Made by a program: the position numbers and the translations under genes. From CAZGWJ01 sp964529445 (GTDB taxonomy: Bacteria; Oederibacteriota; Muellerivitia; Muellerivitales; Muellerivitaceae), in the NCBI GenBank assembly GCA_964529445.1, contig CAZGWJ010000076.1:1-13141 (forward strand): DNA of 13,141 bases, read 5' to 3'. A model generated the notes under the pieces. The model made no database searches. It was not told where the DNA came from and saw only the letters and a program-made list of their open reading frames with translations. Below, piece by piece: positions 1 through 6,605 of this stretch; position 1 is the first letter of the stretch, and every line of letters starts with the position of its first letter.

Positions 1-505
1 GGACGGACAGCAACTTGGTCCCGTCAAGCCCTGCCATCTGGTAGGCGAGCCCCACCACGGTCAGGACCCACTGGGCCAGGACCAGAAGAAGGGCCGCCGT
101 CAGGAAATGGGGCGGAAGCGCCCCCCCGAGCAGGAGGACCGTCCCGGCGATCGCGGCCGCCATGCCGGAGAGCACCAGGGCGTTGACGGCGAAGAACCCG
201 AGGCAGCGCCCCAGGAGGTATTCGCCCCGCGTCAGCGGCTTGGTCAATTGGAGGAAGACGGCTTTCTGTTCCATCTCCGTGTTGTAGGTGACCGCCAGGG
301 CCAGGAGGAGCACCATGAGTCCCGCACCCTCCATGCCCGCCAGCCCCAGGTCGGTGAAGATGCGCAGGATGTCACCGTAGCTCAGGAAGGAGAGAAGGAA
401 GGAAAGCGTGCAGATGCCCACCACGCCCAGGAGCCAGACGATGAGGAGCCGGCTCCGTACCAGTTCGCGGAAGGTGAACGAAGCGACGGCGATGGCGTTC
501 CTCAT
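1..505 (-). CDS. ABC-2 type transporter permease subunit, partial (3' end beyond the left edge)
   Basis: An open frame of 168 codons starts with ATG at 505 and stays open to the window edge, so the C-terminal part is missing. The protein begins MRNAIAVASFTFRELVRSRL and has about four hydrophobic segments at roughly residues 21-39, 57-75, 101-127 and 135-153. An amphipathic N-terminus followed by a stretch like TEMEQKAVFLQLTKPLTRGE then YLLGRCLG is typical of ABC-2 membrane proteins, where a conserved 'E..G....LL.KP.SR.E..LGK' segment follows a transmembrane helix. Its start codon overlaps the stop of the ATPase gene upstream (ATGA, 4 nt), so the two products almost certainly form one inner-membrane transporter, probably an exporter. 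The cargo cannot be told from sequence. Confidence in the coding call is high and in the substrate nil. Confidence 0.85.
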   Translation of the reverse strand, partial: MRNAIAVASFTFRELVRSRLLIVWLLGVVGICTLSFLLSFLSYGDILRIFTDLGLAGMEGAGLMVLLLALAVTYNTEMEQKAVFLQLTKPLTRGEYLLGRCLGFFAVNALVLSGMAAAIAGTVLLLGGALPPHFLTAALLLVLAQWVLTVVGLAYQMAGLDGTKLLSV

Positions 506-1446
506 GGGGTCCCCCCTCCGGTGGAGGATGCCCCCCCGATGACGCCGAGGAACCAGGATTCCACGGCCGAGGACAGGGGACGGACGGAGGAGGGTTTCAC
601 GCCGATCCGCGAAAGGGCCGCCAGGGCCTCCGGGAGTTCCGCTCCGGTCGTCACGAGGTCGCGTCCCTCCCGGCGGAAGCCCGGCCCATCGGCTTCCTTC
701 CCCGCAGGAAGGGCGCCCTCCGGGACCTCCAGCACGTAGGGCACGCGGTCGCGGGCGGCCAGGACCTCCGCGACGGGTACATGGGCGACCAGCCTTCCCT
801 CGTGCAGGACGGCCACGCGATCACAGATGCGCTCCACCTCGTCGAGGATATGGGTGTTCATGAGGACGGTGGTGCCTGTCCTCTTGAGGTCCAGGAAGAT
901 GTCCCGCATCTCCTTGATGCCGACCGGGTCCAGGCCGCTCATGGGCTCGTCGCACAGGAAAAGGGACGGCGAACCGATCAGGGCCTGTCCGATGCCGAGG
1001 CGCTGCTGCATCCCCTTGGAATACTCGGCCACCCTCCGGCGCGAGGCGCTCCCCAGGCGGACCAGCTCGAGCACCTCGTCCACCCGGCGGTCGAGGGCGA
1101 CACCTGAAAGGCCGTAGAGACTCCCGAAATAGCGGAGGGTCTCCCAGGCCGTGAGTTGACGGGAGAAATAGGGGAGTTCGGGAAGGTAACCGATCCGGCG
1201 GCGCACGTTGCGATCGCCCACGCTCCCGCCCAGGACGCAGGCGCTCCCGGTCGTGGGCTTGAGAAGCCCCAGGACCAGCTTGACGGTCGTGGTCTTCCCG
1301 GCCCCGTTGAGGCCCAGCAGGCCGAACACGCCGCCCTCGGGAACCTCCAGGTCGACGGGCTTCAGGGCGGCGACGCGCTTCCTCTTCCAGGGGGGACCGG
1401 AGACATAGGTCTTCGAAAGCCCTTCGAGAAGGACCGCCGCCGCCAT
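502..1446 (-). CDS. ABC transporter ATP-binding protein (ABC-2 exporter type)
   Basis: This 314-residue protein is the nucleotide-binding subunit of an ABC transporter and acts on the cytoplasmic face of the membrane with the permease encoded next. Walker A GLNGAGKT lies at 45-52 (K51). The Q-loop region reads GYLPE near 86-90, with the usual glutamine absent as in many exporter ATPases. The signature is YSKGMQQRL at 142-150, Walker B LFLCDEP has D166 and E167, the D-loop is SGLD at 170-173, and the switch histidine is H199. A C-terminal extension of about 95 residues is typical of drug- or polysaccharide-type ABC-2 ATPases. The frame stays open far upstream, but the ATG at 1446 overlaps the nadX stop (TGATG) and places Walker A at the normal distance. 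Cargo is unknown. Close translational coupling to nadX suggests co-expression with the NAD/pantothenate genes. Confidence 0.93.
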   Translation of the reverse strand: MAAAVLLEGLSKTYVSGPPWKRKRVAALKPVDLEVPEGGVFGLLGLNGAGKTTTVKLVLGLLKPTTGSACVLGGSVGDRNVRRRIGYLPELPYFSRQLTAWETLRYFGSLYGLSGVALDRRVDEVLELVRLGSASRRRVAEYSKGMQQRLGIGQALIGSPSLFLCDEPMSGLDPVGIKEMRDIFLDLKRTGTTVLMNTHILDEVERICDRVAVLHEGRLVAHVPVAEVLAARDRVPYVLEVPEGALPAGKEADGPGFRREGRDLVTTGAELPEALAALSRIGVKPSSVRPLSSAVESWFLGVIGGASSTGGGTP

Positions 1447-2273
1447 CAGTTCCCCACTTCCACCGGGACGATCCGGCGTTCGAAGAAAGCGAGGGCGGAC
1501 TGGACCGCCAGGGCGCTGGTCTTCGGGTTGAGAAGGGACGGCAGGTTCCGGGTCACGCAGGACAGTTCGCCGAAGGAACCCTTCGCGCGGATCTCGTGCT
1601 GGTTCACGTGAATATCCGGATCCGCCACGATCCGAACGCGGACCCCCTTCAGGGCGTCGGCGGCGAGGGCCAGCGTCACCGCCACGTTGATGTTGGCCGG
1701 GAACCGGTCGATGGCGCCCGCCACGTCGCCGCGATAGACCGTGAACGGCGCCTTGCAGGATTTCAACCGCCGGGTCTGCGCGGGGGTCAAACCCGGAGCC
1801 CCGAGGAGCCCCTTGGGGTTCTTCGTGGTCGTGAGGGTCACTTCCGAGAGGGGATCGATCTGCCGGGCGGCCCGGATGCCGTCCAACCCGGCCAGGGCGC
1901 CGGAGGGAAGGTACAACTTGGCAGCAGGCGCCGCCCGACGCGCCAGGAGGTCCAGTTCCGCCTTCGCGGCCAGGTAACCGCCGGTCGACATGAGAAGAAC
2001 GGGCTTGCGCGCCTTCAGGGCCGCGCGGGCCACTTCCGTCGCGGCCTTCCGGGAGGCCGCTTCCATGACGAAATCGCAACGGGTCACGAGTTCCGGGAGG
2101 TCCCGGCAGATCCGGGGACGGGGTTTCAGACGGGAAGCCAGTCCCGCTGCGGACTCCGGGCGGGGGTCGAAGAGGGCGGCGACACGGTAGGGCGAACGGC
2201 GCCGCTCGAGTTCCAGGGCCACGACGCGGCCGATGGCGCCGCAACCCGCCAGGCCCACGCGGACGGTCCTCAT
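1446..2273 (-). CDS. nadX: L-aspartate dehydrogenase (NadX type)
   Basis: The enzyme is predicted to oxidise L-aspartate with NAD(P)+ to iminoaspartate, the substrate of quinolinate synthase, replacing the flavoenzyme NadB. It is 275 residues, a normal size for the family. The N-terminus is a Rossmann fold with GLAGCGAIG (G10, G12, G15), followed by an acidic turn near ALFDPRPE. Further family-like segments are PSGALAGLDGI (about 123-133), FPANINVAV (191-199), and DPDIHVNQHEI with H222 and H226, where the family's catalytic histidine lies. The chosen ATG at 2273 overlaps the nadA stop as ATGA and starts exactly at the Rossmann strand; the longer open frame upstream only reads through nadA out of frame. 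The pairing with nadA strongly supports aspartate dehydrogenase over other short dehydrogenases. Confidence 0.92.
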   Translation of the reverse strand: MRTVRVGLAGCGAIGRVVALELERRRSPYRVAALFDPRPESAAGLASRLKPRPRICRDLPELVTRCDFVMEAASRKAATEVARAALKARKPVLLMSTGGYLAAKAELDLLARRAAPAAKLYLPSGALAGLDGIRAARQIDPLSEVTLTTTKNPKGLLGAPGLTPAQTRRLKSCKAPFTVYRGDVAGAIDRFPANINVAVTLALAADALKGVRVRIVADPDIHVNQHEIRAKGSFGELSCVTRNLPSLLNPKTSALAVQSALAFFERRIVPVEVGN

Positions 2274-3205
2274 CGGGCGGGCACCGCCGCCATCATGGCG
2301 TCCAGGGCTTTCCTCGCCCCGACGATGACGTCCTCCGGCAGGAGGATCTCGTGCTTCATGCCTTCCAGCGAGGCCACCACGTCCTCCAGGAAGGTCTTCT
2401 TCATGTTGGGGCAAAGGGGGCCCTTCCCGGGGAAGAGGAAGGTCTTCCCGGGATGCCGCTTCCTCAGCGGGTGCCCGACCCCGATCTCAGTGCCCAGGAT
2501 GAAGGTGTCCGAGGCGGAAGCCGCGCAATGGCGGAGCATCTGGGCGGTCGAGAGGCAGGCATCCGCCAGGGCACGGACCTCGTCGCAGCATTCCGGATGC
2601 ACGAGGACCTCCGCTTCGGGATGGGCCTTCTTGAGTTCCAGGATGTCGCTGGCCCGGATGCGCTGGTGGGTCGGGCAATGACCCTCCCACAGGCGGACGA
2701 CCTTCCCCGTCTGTTCGGCGCTCCACTTCCCGAGATGGCGGTCCGGCACGAAGAGGATCTCGTCGTTGGGAATGGCCTTCACGACCTGGGGGGCGTTGGC
2801 GGAAGTGCAGCAATAATCGGAGAGGGCCTTCACGGCGGCCGAGGTGTTCACGTAGGCCACCACGGCGGCCTTCGGGTGGCGCGCTCGGGCCTCGCGCAGT
2901 TTCCCGACGTCCGCGAAATCGGCCAGGGGACACCCGGCATCCTTCACGGGCAGGAGGACCGTCTTCTGCGGCGAGAGGATCTTGGCGGTCTCGGCCATGA
3001 AACGCACGCTGCAGAACACGATAACGGAAGCGTCGGTCTTGGCCGCGATGCGGGAAAGTTCCAGGGAATCACCGACATGGTCGGCCACGTCCTGGACCTC
3101 GGGGCGCTCGTAGGTGTGCGCCAGGATGACGGCGTTCCTCTCGCGCTTCAGTTCCCCGATCCGCCGGACCAGGTCCTCCGGTTTCTTGAACAGGTTCCAC
3201 GCCAT
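2270..3205 (-). CDS. nadA: Quinolinate synthase NadA
   Basis: NadA condenses iminoaspartate with dihydroxyacetone phosphate to quinolinate in de novo NAD synthesis, using a [4Fe-4S] cluster in the cytoplasm. With the ATG at 3205 the protein has 311 residues, matching the short form of the family. Landmarks are ILAHTYERPEVQDVAD, GDSLELS, YVNTSAAVKA, CCTSANAP, PDRHLG, WEGHCPTHQ, LVHPECCDEV and LCPNMKK. The likely cluster ligands are C92 (in AGCPLAD), C177 (in GHCPTHQ) and C265 (in CPNMK). Their spacings of 85 and 88 fit the known short enzymes. Ten cysteines are present, including CC pairs at 132-133 and 206-207. An ATG at 3250 would add 15 residues overlapping panD; it is less likely because the 3205 ATG lies one base after the panD stop, with GGAAAGG about 12 nt upstream. 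Confidence 0.96.
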   Translation of the reverse strand: MAWNLFKKPEDLVRRIGELKRERNAVILAHTYERPEVQDVADHVGDSLELSRIAAKTDASVIVFCSVRFMAETAKILSPQKTVLLPVKDAGCPLADFADVGKLREARARHPKAAVVAYVNTSAAVKALSDYCCTSANAPQVVKAIPNDEILFVPDRHLGKWSAEQTGKVVRLWEGHCPTHQRIRASDILELKKAHPEAEVLVHPECCDEVRALADACLSTAQMLRHCAASASDTFILGTEIGVGHPLRKRHPGKTFLFPGKGPLCPNMKKTFLEDVVASLEGMKHEILLPEDVIVGARKALDAMMAAVPAR

Positions 3206-3206
3206 C

Positions 3207-3575
3207 TCAGCGACCGCCTTTCCGGGTCCGGACAATCCGGTTCCGGGCATCCACCCGGACGACCGTGGGTTTCCACGACCTGGGGGGCGGCGAGGAACGC
3301 TGCTCGTAGGTCATGATGATGACGATGTCGCCCTTCTCGGCCAGGCGGGCCGCGGCGCCGTTGATGCAGACCTGGCCGGTACCGGCCCGGCCCACGATGG
3401 CGTAGGTCTCGAAACGGGCGCCCGTGGTCACGTTCAGGACATGAACCTGCTCGTAGGGAAGGATGCCCGACGCCTCCAGGAGAAGCGAGTCGAGCGTGAT
3501 ACTGCCCTCGTAGTCGAGGCTCTTGTCGGTTACGGTGGCCCGATGGATCTTGGAACGGAGGAAGGTTCGGCTCAT
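3207..3575 (-). CDS. panD: Aspartate 1-decarboxylase (pyruvoyl enzyme)
   Basis: PanD decarboxylates L-aspartate to beta-alanine, the precursor joined to pantoate by PanC. The proenzyme is 122 residues, of normal length. The self-cleavage site is Gly24-Ser25 in DYEGSITLD, so Ser25 becomes the pyruvoyl group on the large chain. Other family residues visible are K9 and H11 in SKIHRATVT, R54, T57 and Y58 in ARFETYAIVG, and the INGAAARL segment at 71-78 followed by GDIVIIMTY. Start ATG at 3575 has AGGAA about 7 nt upstream. It follows panC by 32 nt and precedes nadA by one base, so panB-panC-panD-nadA read as one transcript. The C-terminal tail after Y90 is basic and variable, as in other members. 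No partner maturation factor (PanM/PanZ) is seen in the window. Confidence 0.96.
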   Translation of the reverse strand: MSRTFLRSKIHRATVTDKSLDYEGSITLDSLLLEASGILPYEQVHVLNVTTGARFETYAIVGRAGTGQVCINGAAARLAEKGDIVIIMTYEQRSSPPPRSWKPTVVRVDARNRIVRTRKGGR

Positions 3576-3607
3576 GGAGGTTCCTGTTGCGCCGCTTGTC
3601 GAGGCGT

Positions 3608-4471
3608 TTATAAGGTCGGTAGTTTATCAGAGAGGGGCAGGTTGTCAATCAGGCGCACCCCGTCGACATGCGCCGCGAGGACCAGCATTCCATCCGGTCG
3701 AGCGCGTTTCTGGGGTTCCATCGTGTCCGAGTGGACGAGTTCGAGGTACTGCAAACGGACCCGCGGCTCCGAACTCATCACACGTCGAACGGCGGCCTTC
3801 AGGCGCCGGGCGTCCCGTTCTCCCCGGGAAAAGCGGGAGCGACCCTCTTCCAAGGCACGGAAGAGGACGGAGGAGGCGTGCCTTCCATCGGGCGTGAGAC
3901 GCGCATTGCGGGAACTCATCGCGAGTCCATCCGCCTCCCGGACGGTGGGTCCCACGCGAACCGCCACGTCGAGATCGAGATCCCGGATCACCTGTTTCAG
4001 GACGGCTACCTGCTGCGCATCCTTCCGCCCGAGGTAGAGCGCGCGGGGACGCACCAGGCCCAGAAGCTTCACCACCACGGTGGCCACGCCGTCGAAATGA
4101 CCGGGGCGATGAGCCGCGCAGAGACCCGAGACGACGGGCCCCGTGACCTTCACCCGCGTCGAGAAACCGTCCGGATACATCACCGCATCGGAGGGGGTGA
4201 ACAGGACATCCACGCCTTCCTTCCGGAGCAGGCGCACATCCGCGCCCATCGTGCGCGGGTAGACCTTCAGATCCTCGCGCGGGCCGAACTGGAGGGGGTT
4301 CACGTAGATGGAAACCACGACGATCCCGCACTCGTGACGGGCAAGGCGCACCAGGGAAAGATGGCCTTCGTGAAGGGCGCCCATGGTGGGCACGAAGCCG
4401 ACCTTTTTGCGACCGGCCGTCCAGCGCCGGGCCAGGGCCGCGATACCGGCCTTGCCGGGGACGATCCTCAC
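3608..4471 (-). CDS. panC: Pantothenate synthetase (pantoate--beta-alanine ligase)
   Basis: PanC joins pantoate and beta-alanine with ATP, through pantoyl-adenylate, to form pantothenate. The 287-residue product carries the nucleotidyl-transferase HxGH-type motif in PTMGALHEGHLSL (H34, H37). It also has SIYVNPLQFGP, DGVATVV, LGRKDAQQ, and the KMSKS-like segment GLAMSSRNARL. The ending RLIDNLPL resembles the family's conserved 'ARLIDN' tail. There is no suitable ATG. GTG at 4471 gives MRIVPGKAGI, seven bases after the panB stop, with TGAGG just upstream formed partly from that stop. The same frame stays open upstream to about 4834, but that would run through panB in another frame and is rejected. 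Product confidence is very high; start confidence is good. Confidence 0.95.
   Translation of the reverse strand: MRIVPGKAGIAALARRWTAGRKKVGFVPTMGALHEGHLSLVRLARHECGIVVVSIYVNPLQFGPREDLKVYPRTMGADVRLLRKEGVDVLFTPSDAVMYPDGFSTRVKVTGPVVSGLCAAHRPGHFDGVATVVVKLLGLVRPRALYLGRKDAQQVAVLKQVIRDLDLDVAVRVGPTVREADGLAMSSRNARLTPDGRHASSVLFRALEEGRSRFSRGERDARRLKAAVRRVMSSEPRVRLQYLELVHSDTMEPQKRARPDGMLVLAAHVDGVRLIDNLPLSDKLPTL
3621..3648 (-). promoter_or_regulatory. Possible internal promoter ahead of panD-nadA-nadX
   Basis: Inside the 3' end of panC the minus strand reads TTGACA (3648-3643), 16 bases, then TAAACT (3626-3621). The -35 box is a perfect consensus and the -10 matches four of six. It would start transcription about 40 nt before panD. 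Caution: the TTGAC sequence encodes the family-conserved Leu-Ile-Asp-Asn of PanC, so the match may come from protein constraint. Confidence 0.3.
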
Positions 4472-4478
4472 GACCGCC

Positions 4479-5273
4479 TCATTTCCCTGTCCGCGCGGGG
4501 AAGTCGCCCTGGCGGATATCCTGGGCGTATTGACGGACGGCCCCGCGAATGGCGTCCTGCAAGTGCAGGTAGATCCTGGCGTGCTTGGGAGTGAAATCGG
4601 GATAGAGGCCCAGGAGGTCGTGGAGAACCAGCACCTGCCCGTCGCAACGGGGCCCGGCCCCGATACCGATGGTAGGAACCCGCAGGGCCCGGGTGACACG
4701 GCCGGCCAGGACGTCCGGAACGAGTTCCAGCACCACCGAGAAGGCGCCGGCCTTCTCGAGAGCCTTGGCGCCGGCCAACACCCGGGCCGACGAGACCCCG
4801 TCCTTCCCCTGGACCCGCATGCCGCCGAGGGCATGGACCGACTGAGGGACGCACCCTACGTGTCCCATGACGGGAATGCCGTTCCCCACCAGTTTCCGGA
4901 CGATCGCCGGGGCTTCCTCGCACCATTCGAGTTTCACGGCCTGGGCCTTCCCCTGCTTCAGGAGCTTCCCGGCGCTCGCCAGGGCCTGTTTCGGCCCCTC
5001 CTGGTAGGACATGAAGGGAAGGTCGGCCACGAGAAGGGCGTTCTTGACGGCCCGTGAAACGGCCAGGGTGTGATGGACCATCTGGTCCAGGGTGACGCCA
5101 AGGGTGTCGTTCTCGCCCATCATGACCATGCCGAGACTATCGCCCACCAGGACGCAATCCACGCCGGCCTCGTCCACGGCGCGGGCCATGGAATAGTCGT
5201 AGGCGGTCAGCACGACGAGTCGATCGCCCTGACGGGCCTTTTCCTGGAATTCCCTGACGGTCATGCGCGGCAT
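4479..5273 (-). CDS. panB: 3-methyl-2-oxobutanoate hydroxymethyltransferase
   Basis: PanB transfers a hydroxymethyl group from 5,10-methylenetetrahydrofolate to 2-oxoisovalerate, giving ketopantoate, the first step to pantothenate. With ATG at 5273 it has 264 residues, the usual size. The family segments are LTAYDYSMAR, LVGDSLGMVMMG (metal ligand D45), LLVADLPFMSY (D84), AVKLEW (E116), GIPVMGHVGCVPQSV, and VLELVP, which holds the catalytic glutamate. The segment after VKLE is WCEE; most PanB proteins that I recall have VKLEGG there. An AAAGG sits 7 nt before the ATG. A TTG at 5345 would add 24 unrelated residues and lies at the predicted transcript start, so it is rejected. No gene for ketopantoate reductase (PanE) is in the window. 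PanB is first in the pan-nad operon, downstream of a good promoter. Confidence 0.96.
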   Translation of the reverse strand: MPRMTVREFQEKARQGDRLVVLTAYDYSMARAVDEAGVDCVLVGDSLGMVMMGENDTLGVTLDQMVHHTLAVSRAVKNALLVADLPFMSYQEGPKQALASAGKLLKQGKAQAVKLEWCEEAPAIVRKLVGNGIPVMGHVGCVPQSVHALGGMRVQGKDGVSSARVLAGAKALEKAGAFSVVLELVPDVLAGRVTRALRVPTIGIGAGPRCDGQVLVLHDLLGLYPDFTPKHARIYLHLQDAIRGAVRQYAQDIRQGDFPARTGK

Positions 5274-5314
5274 CGGAAGCCTTTCGGAACGACGGGAGCT
5301 ACGATCGGGAAGTC

Positions 5315-5338
5315 GCCCCGGGACGGTTCGCCCGGGGC
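5315..5338 (-). promoter_or_regulatory. Stable hairpin in the panB leader
   Basis: GCCCCGGG (5315-5322) and CCCGGGGC (5331-5338) form a perfect 8-bp all-GC stem with an 8-base loop, about 42 nt upstream of the panB ATG and within the leader of a transcript from the promoter at 5354-5382. No T-run follows, so it is not an intrinsic terminator. It may affect mRNA stability or translation, or be a protein-binding palindrome. Function is unknown. Confidence 0.45.
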
Positions 5339-5353
5339 CGTTCAACGCGGGAC

Positions 5354-5382
5354 ATTATAGGGACGACCGGGCGAAAAGAAAA
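5354..5382 (-). promoter_or_regulatory. Sigma-70-like promoter of the panB operon
   Basis: The minus strand reads TATAAT (5359-5354), a perfect -10 box that is unusual in such GC-rich DNA. It is preceded at 17 bases by TTTTCT (5382-5377), a weak -35 box in a locally T-rich stretch. Transcription would begin near 5347 and give a leader of about 73 nt before panB. It sits in the 138-base spacer between the kinase gene and panB, where an operon promoter is expected. Confidence 0.6.
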
Positions 5383-5411
5383 CGGACGGGGAGAGCCCGG
5401 AAAGGGCGGCG

Positions 5412-6056
5412 CTACTTGCGGATGGAGACCGGCTGGTAGTAGACCGTGCCCTTCTGCATGGATTCCATGTGCTCCAGCAGATCCCCCAGGTCGGCGTCCC
5501 GGTGGACGAAATCGATCCCGTTCGTGTTTACCACCATGAGGGGCGTCTCCTGGTAGTGGAAGAAGTAGTAGTTGTAGGCCTGGTTGATCTCGTCGAGGTA
5601 CTCCGCCGTGATGGACTTCTCGAATTTCCGGCCCCTCATCTTGATGCGCCTCAGGAGCGTATCCGTGTTGGCCTGGAGATAGATGACCAGGTCGGGCCTC
5701 AGCACGTGGGCGTTCAGGATGGCATGGATCTGCTCGTACAACTTCAACTCGTTGTCGTCGAGGGTGAGATTCGCGAAGATGCGGTCCTTCACGAACATGT
5801 AATCGCTCACCATGCCCTTGTGGAACAGGTCGGTCTGGTGAAGGTCCCTCTGCTGGCGGTAGCGGGAAAGGAGGAAAAAGAGCTGGGTCTGGAAGGCGTG
5901 GCGGCGGACGTCCTTGTAGAATTCCGAAAGGAAGGGGTTCGCCTCCGCCTCCTCCCGCACGACCTTCGCGCCCAGTTTCTGGGCCAGGATCTCGGCGAGA
6001 CTGGTCTTCCCGACGCCGATGGGACCCTCGAGGGCGATATATTTATTACTGAGCAT
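5412..6056 (-). CDS. Deoxynucleoside kinase family protein (deoxyadenosine/deoxycytidine/deoxyguanosine kinase-like)
   Basis: The product phosphorylates deoxynucleosides in a salvage role; which base is preferred cannot be read from sequence. With ATG at 6056 it has 214 residues, typical for bacterial dNK proteins. P-loop EGPIGVGKTSL lies at 10-20 (K17). EEAEANPFL follows near 35-43, then FQTQLFFLLSRYRQQ (55-69) for base recognition, SDYMFVKDRIFA (84-95) with the D-R pair, and an arginine-rich lid LLRRIKMRGRKFEKSI (134-149). The end, YLDEINQAYNYYFFHY, is also family-like. The frame extends to GTG 6065 and TTG 6071, but ATG 6056 puts the P-loop at the standard place. No clear Shine-Dalgarno site precedes it. 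It follows folK after a 65-base spacer with a hairpin repeat. The gene lacks obvious metabolic kinship with its neighbours. Confidence 0.9.
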   Translation of the reverse strand: MLSNKYIALEGPIGVGKTSLAEILAQKLGAKVVREEAEANPFLSEFYKDVRRHAFQTQLFFLLSRYRQQRDLHQTDLFHKGMVSDYMFVKDRIFANLTLDDNELKLYEQIHAILNAHVLRPDLVIYLQANTDTLLRRIKMRGRKFEKSITAEYLDEINQAYNYYFFHYQETPLMVVNTNGIDFVHRDADLGDLLEHMESMQKGTVYYQPVSIRK

Positions 6057-6071
6057 CCAATTCACATCCAA

Positions 6072-6105
6072 CGCGAAGCCGCGAAGTCGCGAAGAAAGGC
6101 TTCGC
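6072..6105. repeat. Octamer tandem repeat with inverted flanks (folK-kinase spacer)
   Basis: Three near-identical octamers CGCGAAG(C/T/A) lie head to tail at 6072-6079, 6080-6087 and 6088-6095. The outer arms GCGAAGCC (6073-6080) and GGCTTCGC (6098-6105) are perfect inverted copies separated by 17 bases. The element fills half of the 65-base spacer and ends 16 nt before the kinase ATG, so it would lie in that gene's leader. Confidence 0.6.
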
Positions 6106-6121
6106 CATGAAGATCACAGAA

Positions 6122-6604
6122 TTATCGACTGAACGGCCTGACCACCGGAACGTCGCTCAATCTTCGCAAGGCATCGGAGACCGTGATCCCCAGGGGCGGC
6201 ACCTTCAAGTCGGGGTCCAGATCGAACAAGGGAACCAGGACGAAACGCCGCTCGAGGAGTCGGGGATGCGGCAACGTGAGCGACGGACGATCGATGACCC
6301 GGTCGCCGCAGAGAAGGATGTCCACATCCAGCGTCCGGGGCCCTTTCGGGACATCCCGGGTCCTTCCCAGGTCGGCTTCCAGGCTTCGCGCCCATTGTAG
6401 CAGAGATTCGGGATCACGGTCGGATCGAGCTTCGACGCCCTGGTTGAGGAACCAGGGCTGGTCCTTCCTTCCCACCGGTTCGGTCTCGTAGAGAGGCGAG
6501 AACCTGGCCCCCGGGAACTCCGCGGAGATCCGGGCCCTCGCGACCGCGAGAGAGGCGGCCCGGTCGCCCAGGTTGGAACCCAGCGAGAGGAAGAACCGGG
6601 TCAC
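6122..6604 (-). CDS. folK: 2-amino-4-hydroxy-6-hydroxymethyldihydropteridine pyrophosphokinase
   Basis: FolK (HPPK) transfers pyrophosphate from ATP to hydroxymethyldihydropterin in folate synthesis. The 160-residue protein matches the single-domain family. Motifs are SLGSNLGDR (7-15), LYETEPVG (39-45), DQPWFLNQ (48-55) for pterin stacking, and RTRDVPKGPRTLDVDILL (81-98), where D93 and D95 bind magnesium and R81/R90 contact ATP. The C-terminal block HPRLLERRFVLVPLFDLDPD also fits. The start is GTG at 6604, one base after the dapL stop (TAACGTG), with no strong ribosome site, which indicates translational coupling to dapL. The folate product supports PanB downstream, which needs methylenetetrahydrofolate; this link is inference. 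No other folate gene is visible in the window. Confidence 0.95.
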   Translation of the reverse strand: MTRFFLSLGSNLGDRAASLAVARARISAEFPGARFSPLYETEPVGRKDQPWFLNQGVEARSDRDPESLLQWARSLEADLGRTRDVPKGPRTLDVDILLCGDRVIDRPSLTLPHPRLLERRFVLVPLFDLDPDLKVPPLGITVSDALRRLSDVPVVRPFSR

Positions 6605-6605
6605 G

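Noticed and set aside
1447..2244. Upstream extension of the ABC ATPase frame to about 580 codons
   Set aside because: The extension runs through nadX in another frame and is Arg/Pro/Gly-rich without motifs. The ATG overlapping the nadX stop fits the ATPase family.
3206..3250. NadA start at ATG 3250
   Set aside because: It overlaps panD by over 40 bases and adds residues not expected at the family N-terminus; the ATG at 3205 sits one base after the panD stop.
4472..4834. Upstream extension of the PanC frame
   Set aside because: It reads panB out of frame. The GTG at 4471 gives a normal PanC length and spacing.
5368..5404. Stem CCGGGC/GCCCGG after the kinase gene as a terminator
   Set aside because: The loop is over 20 bases, the stem is short, and no T-run follows it. 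The T-rich part lies in the loop.
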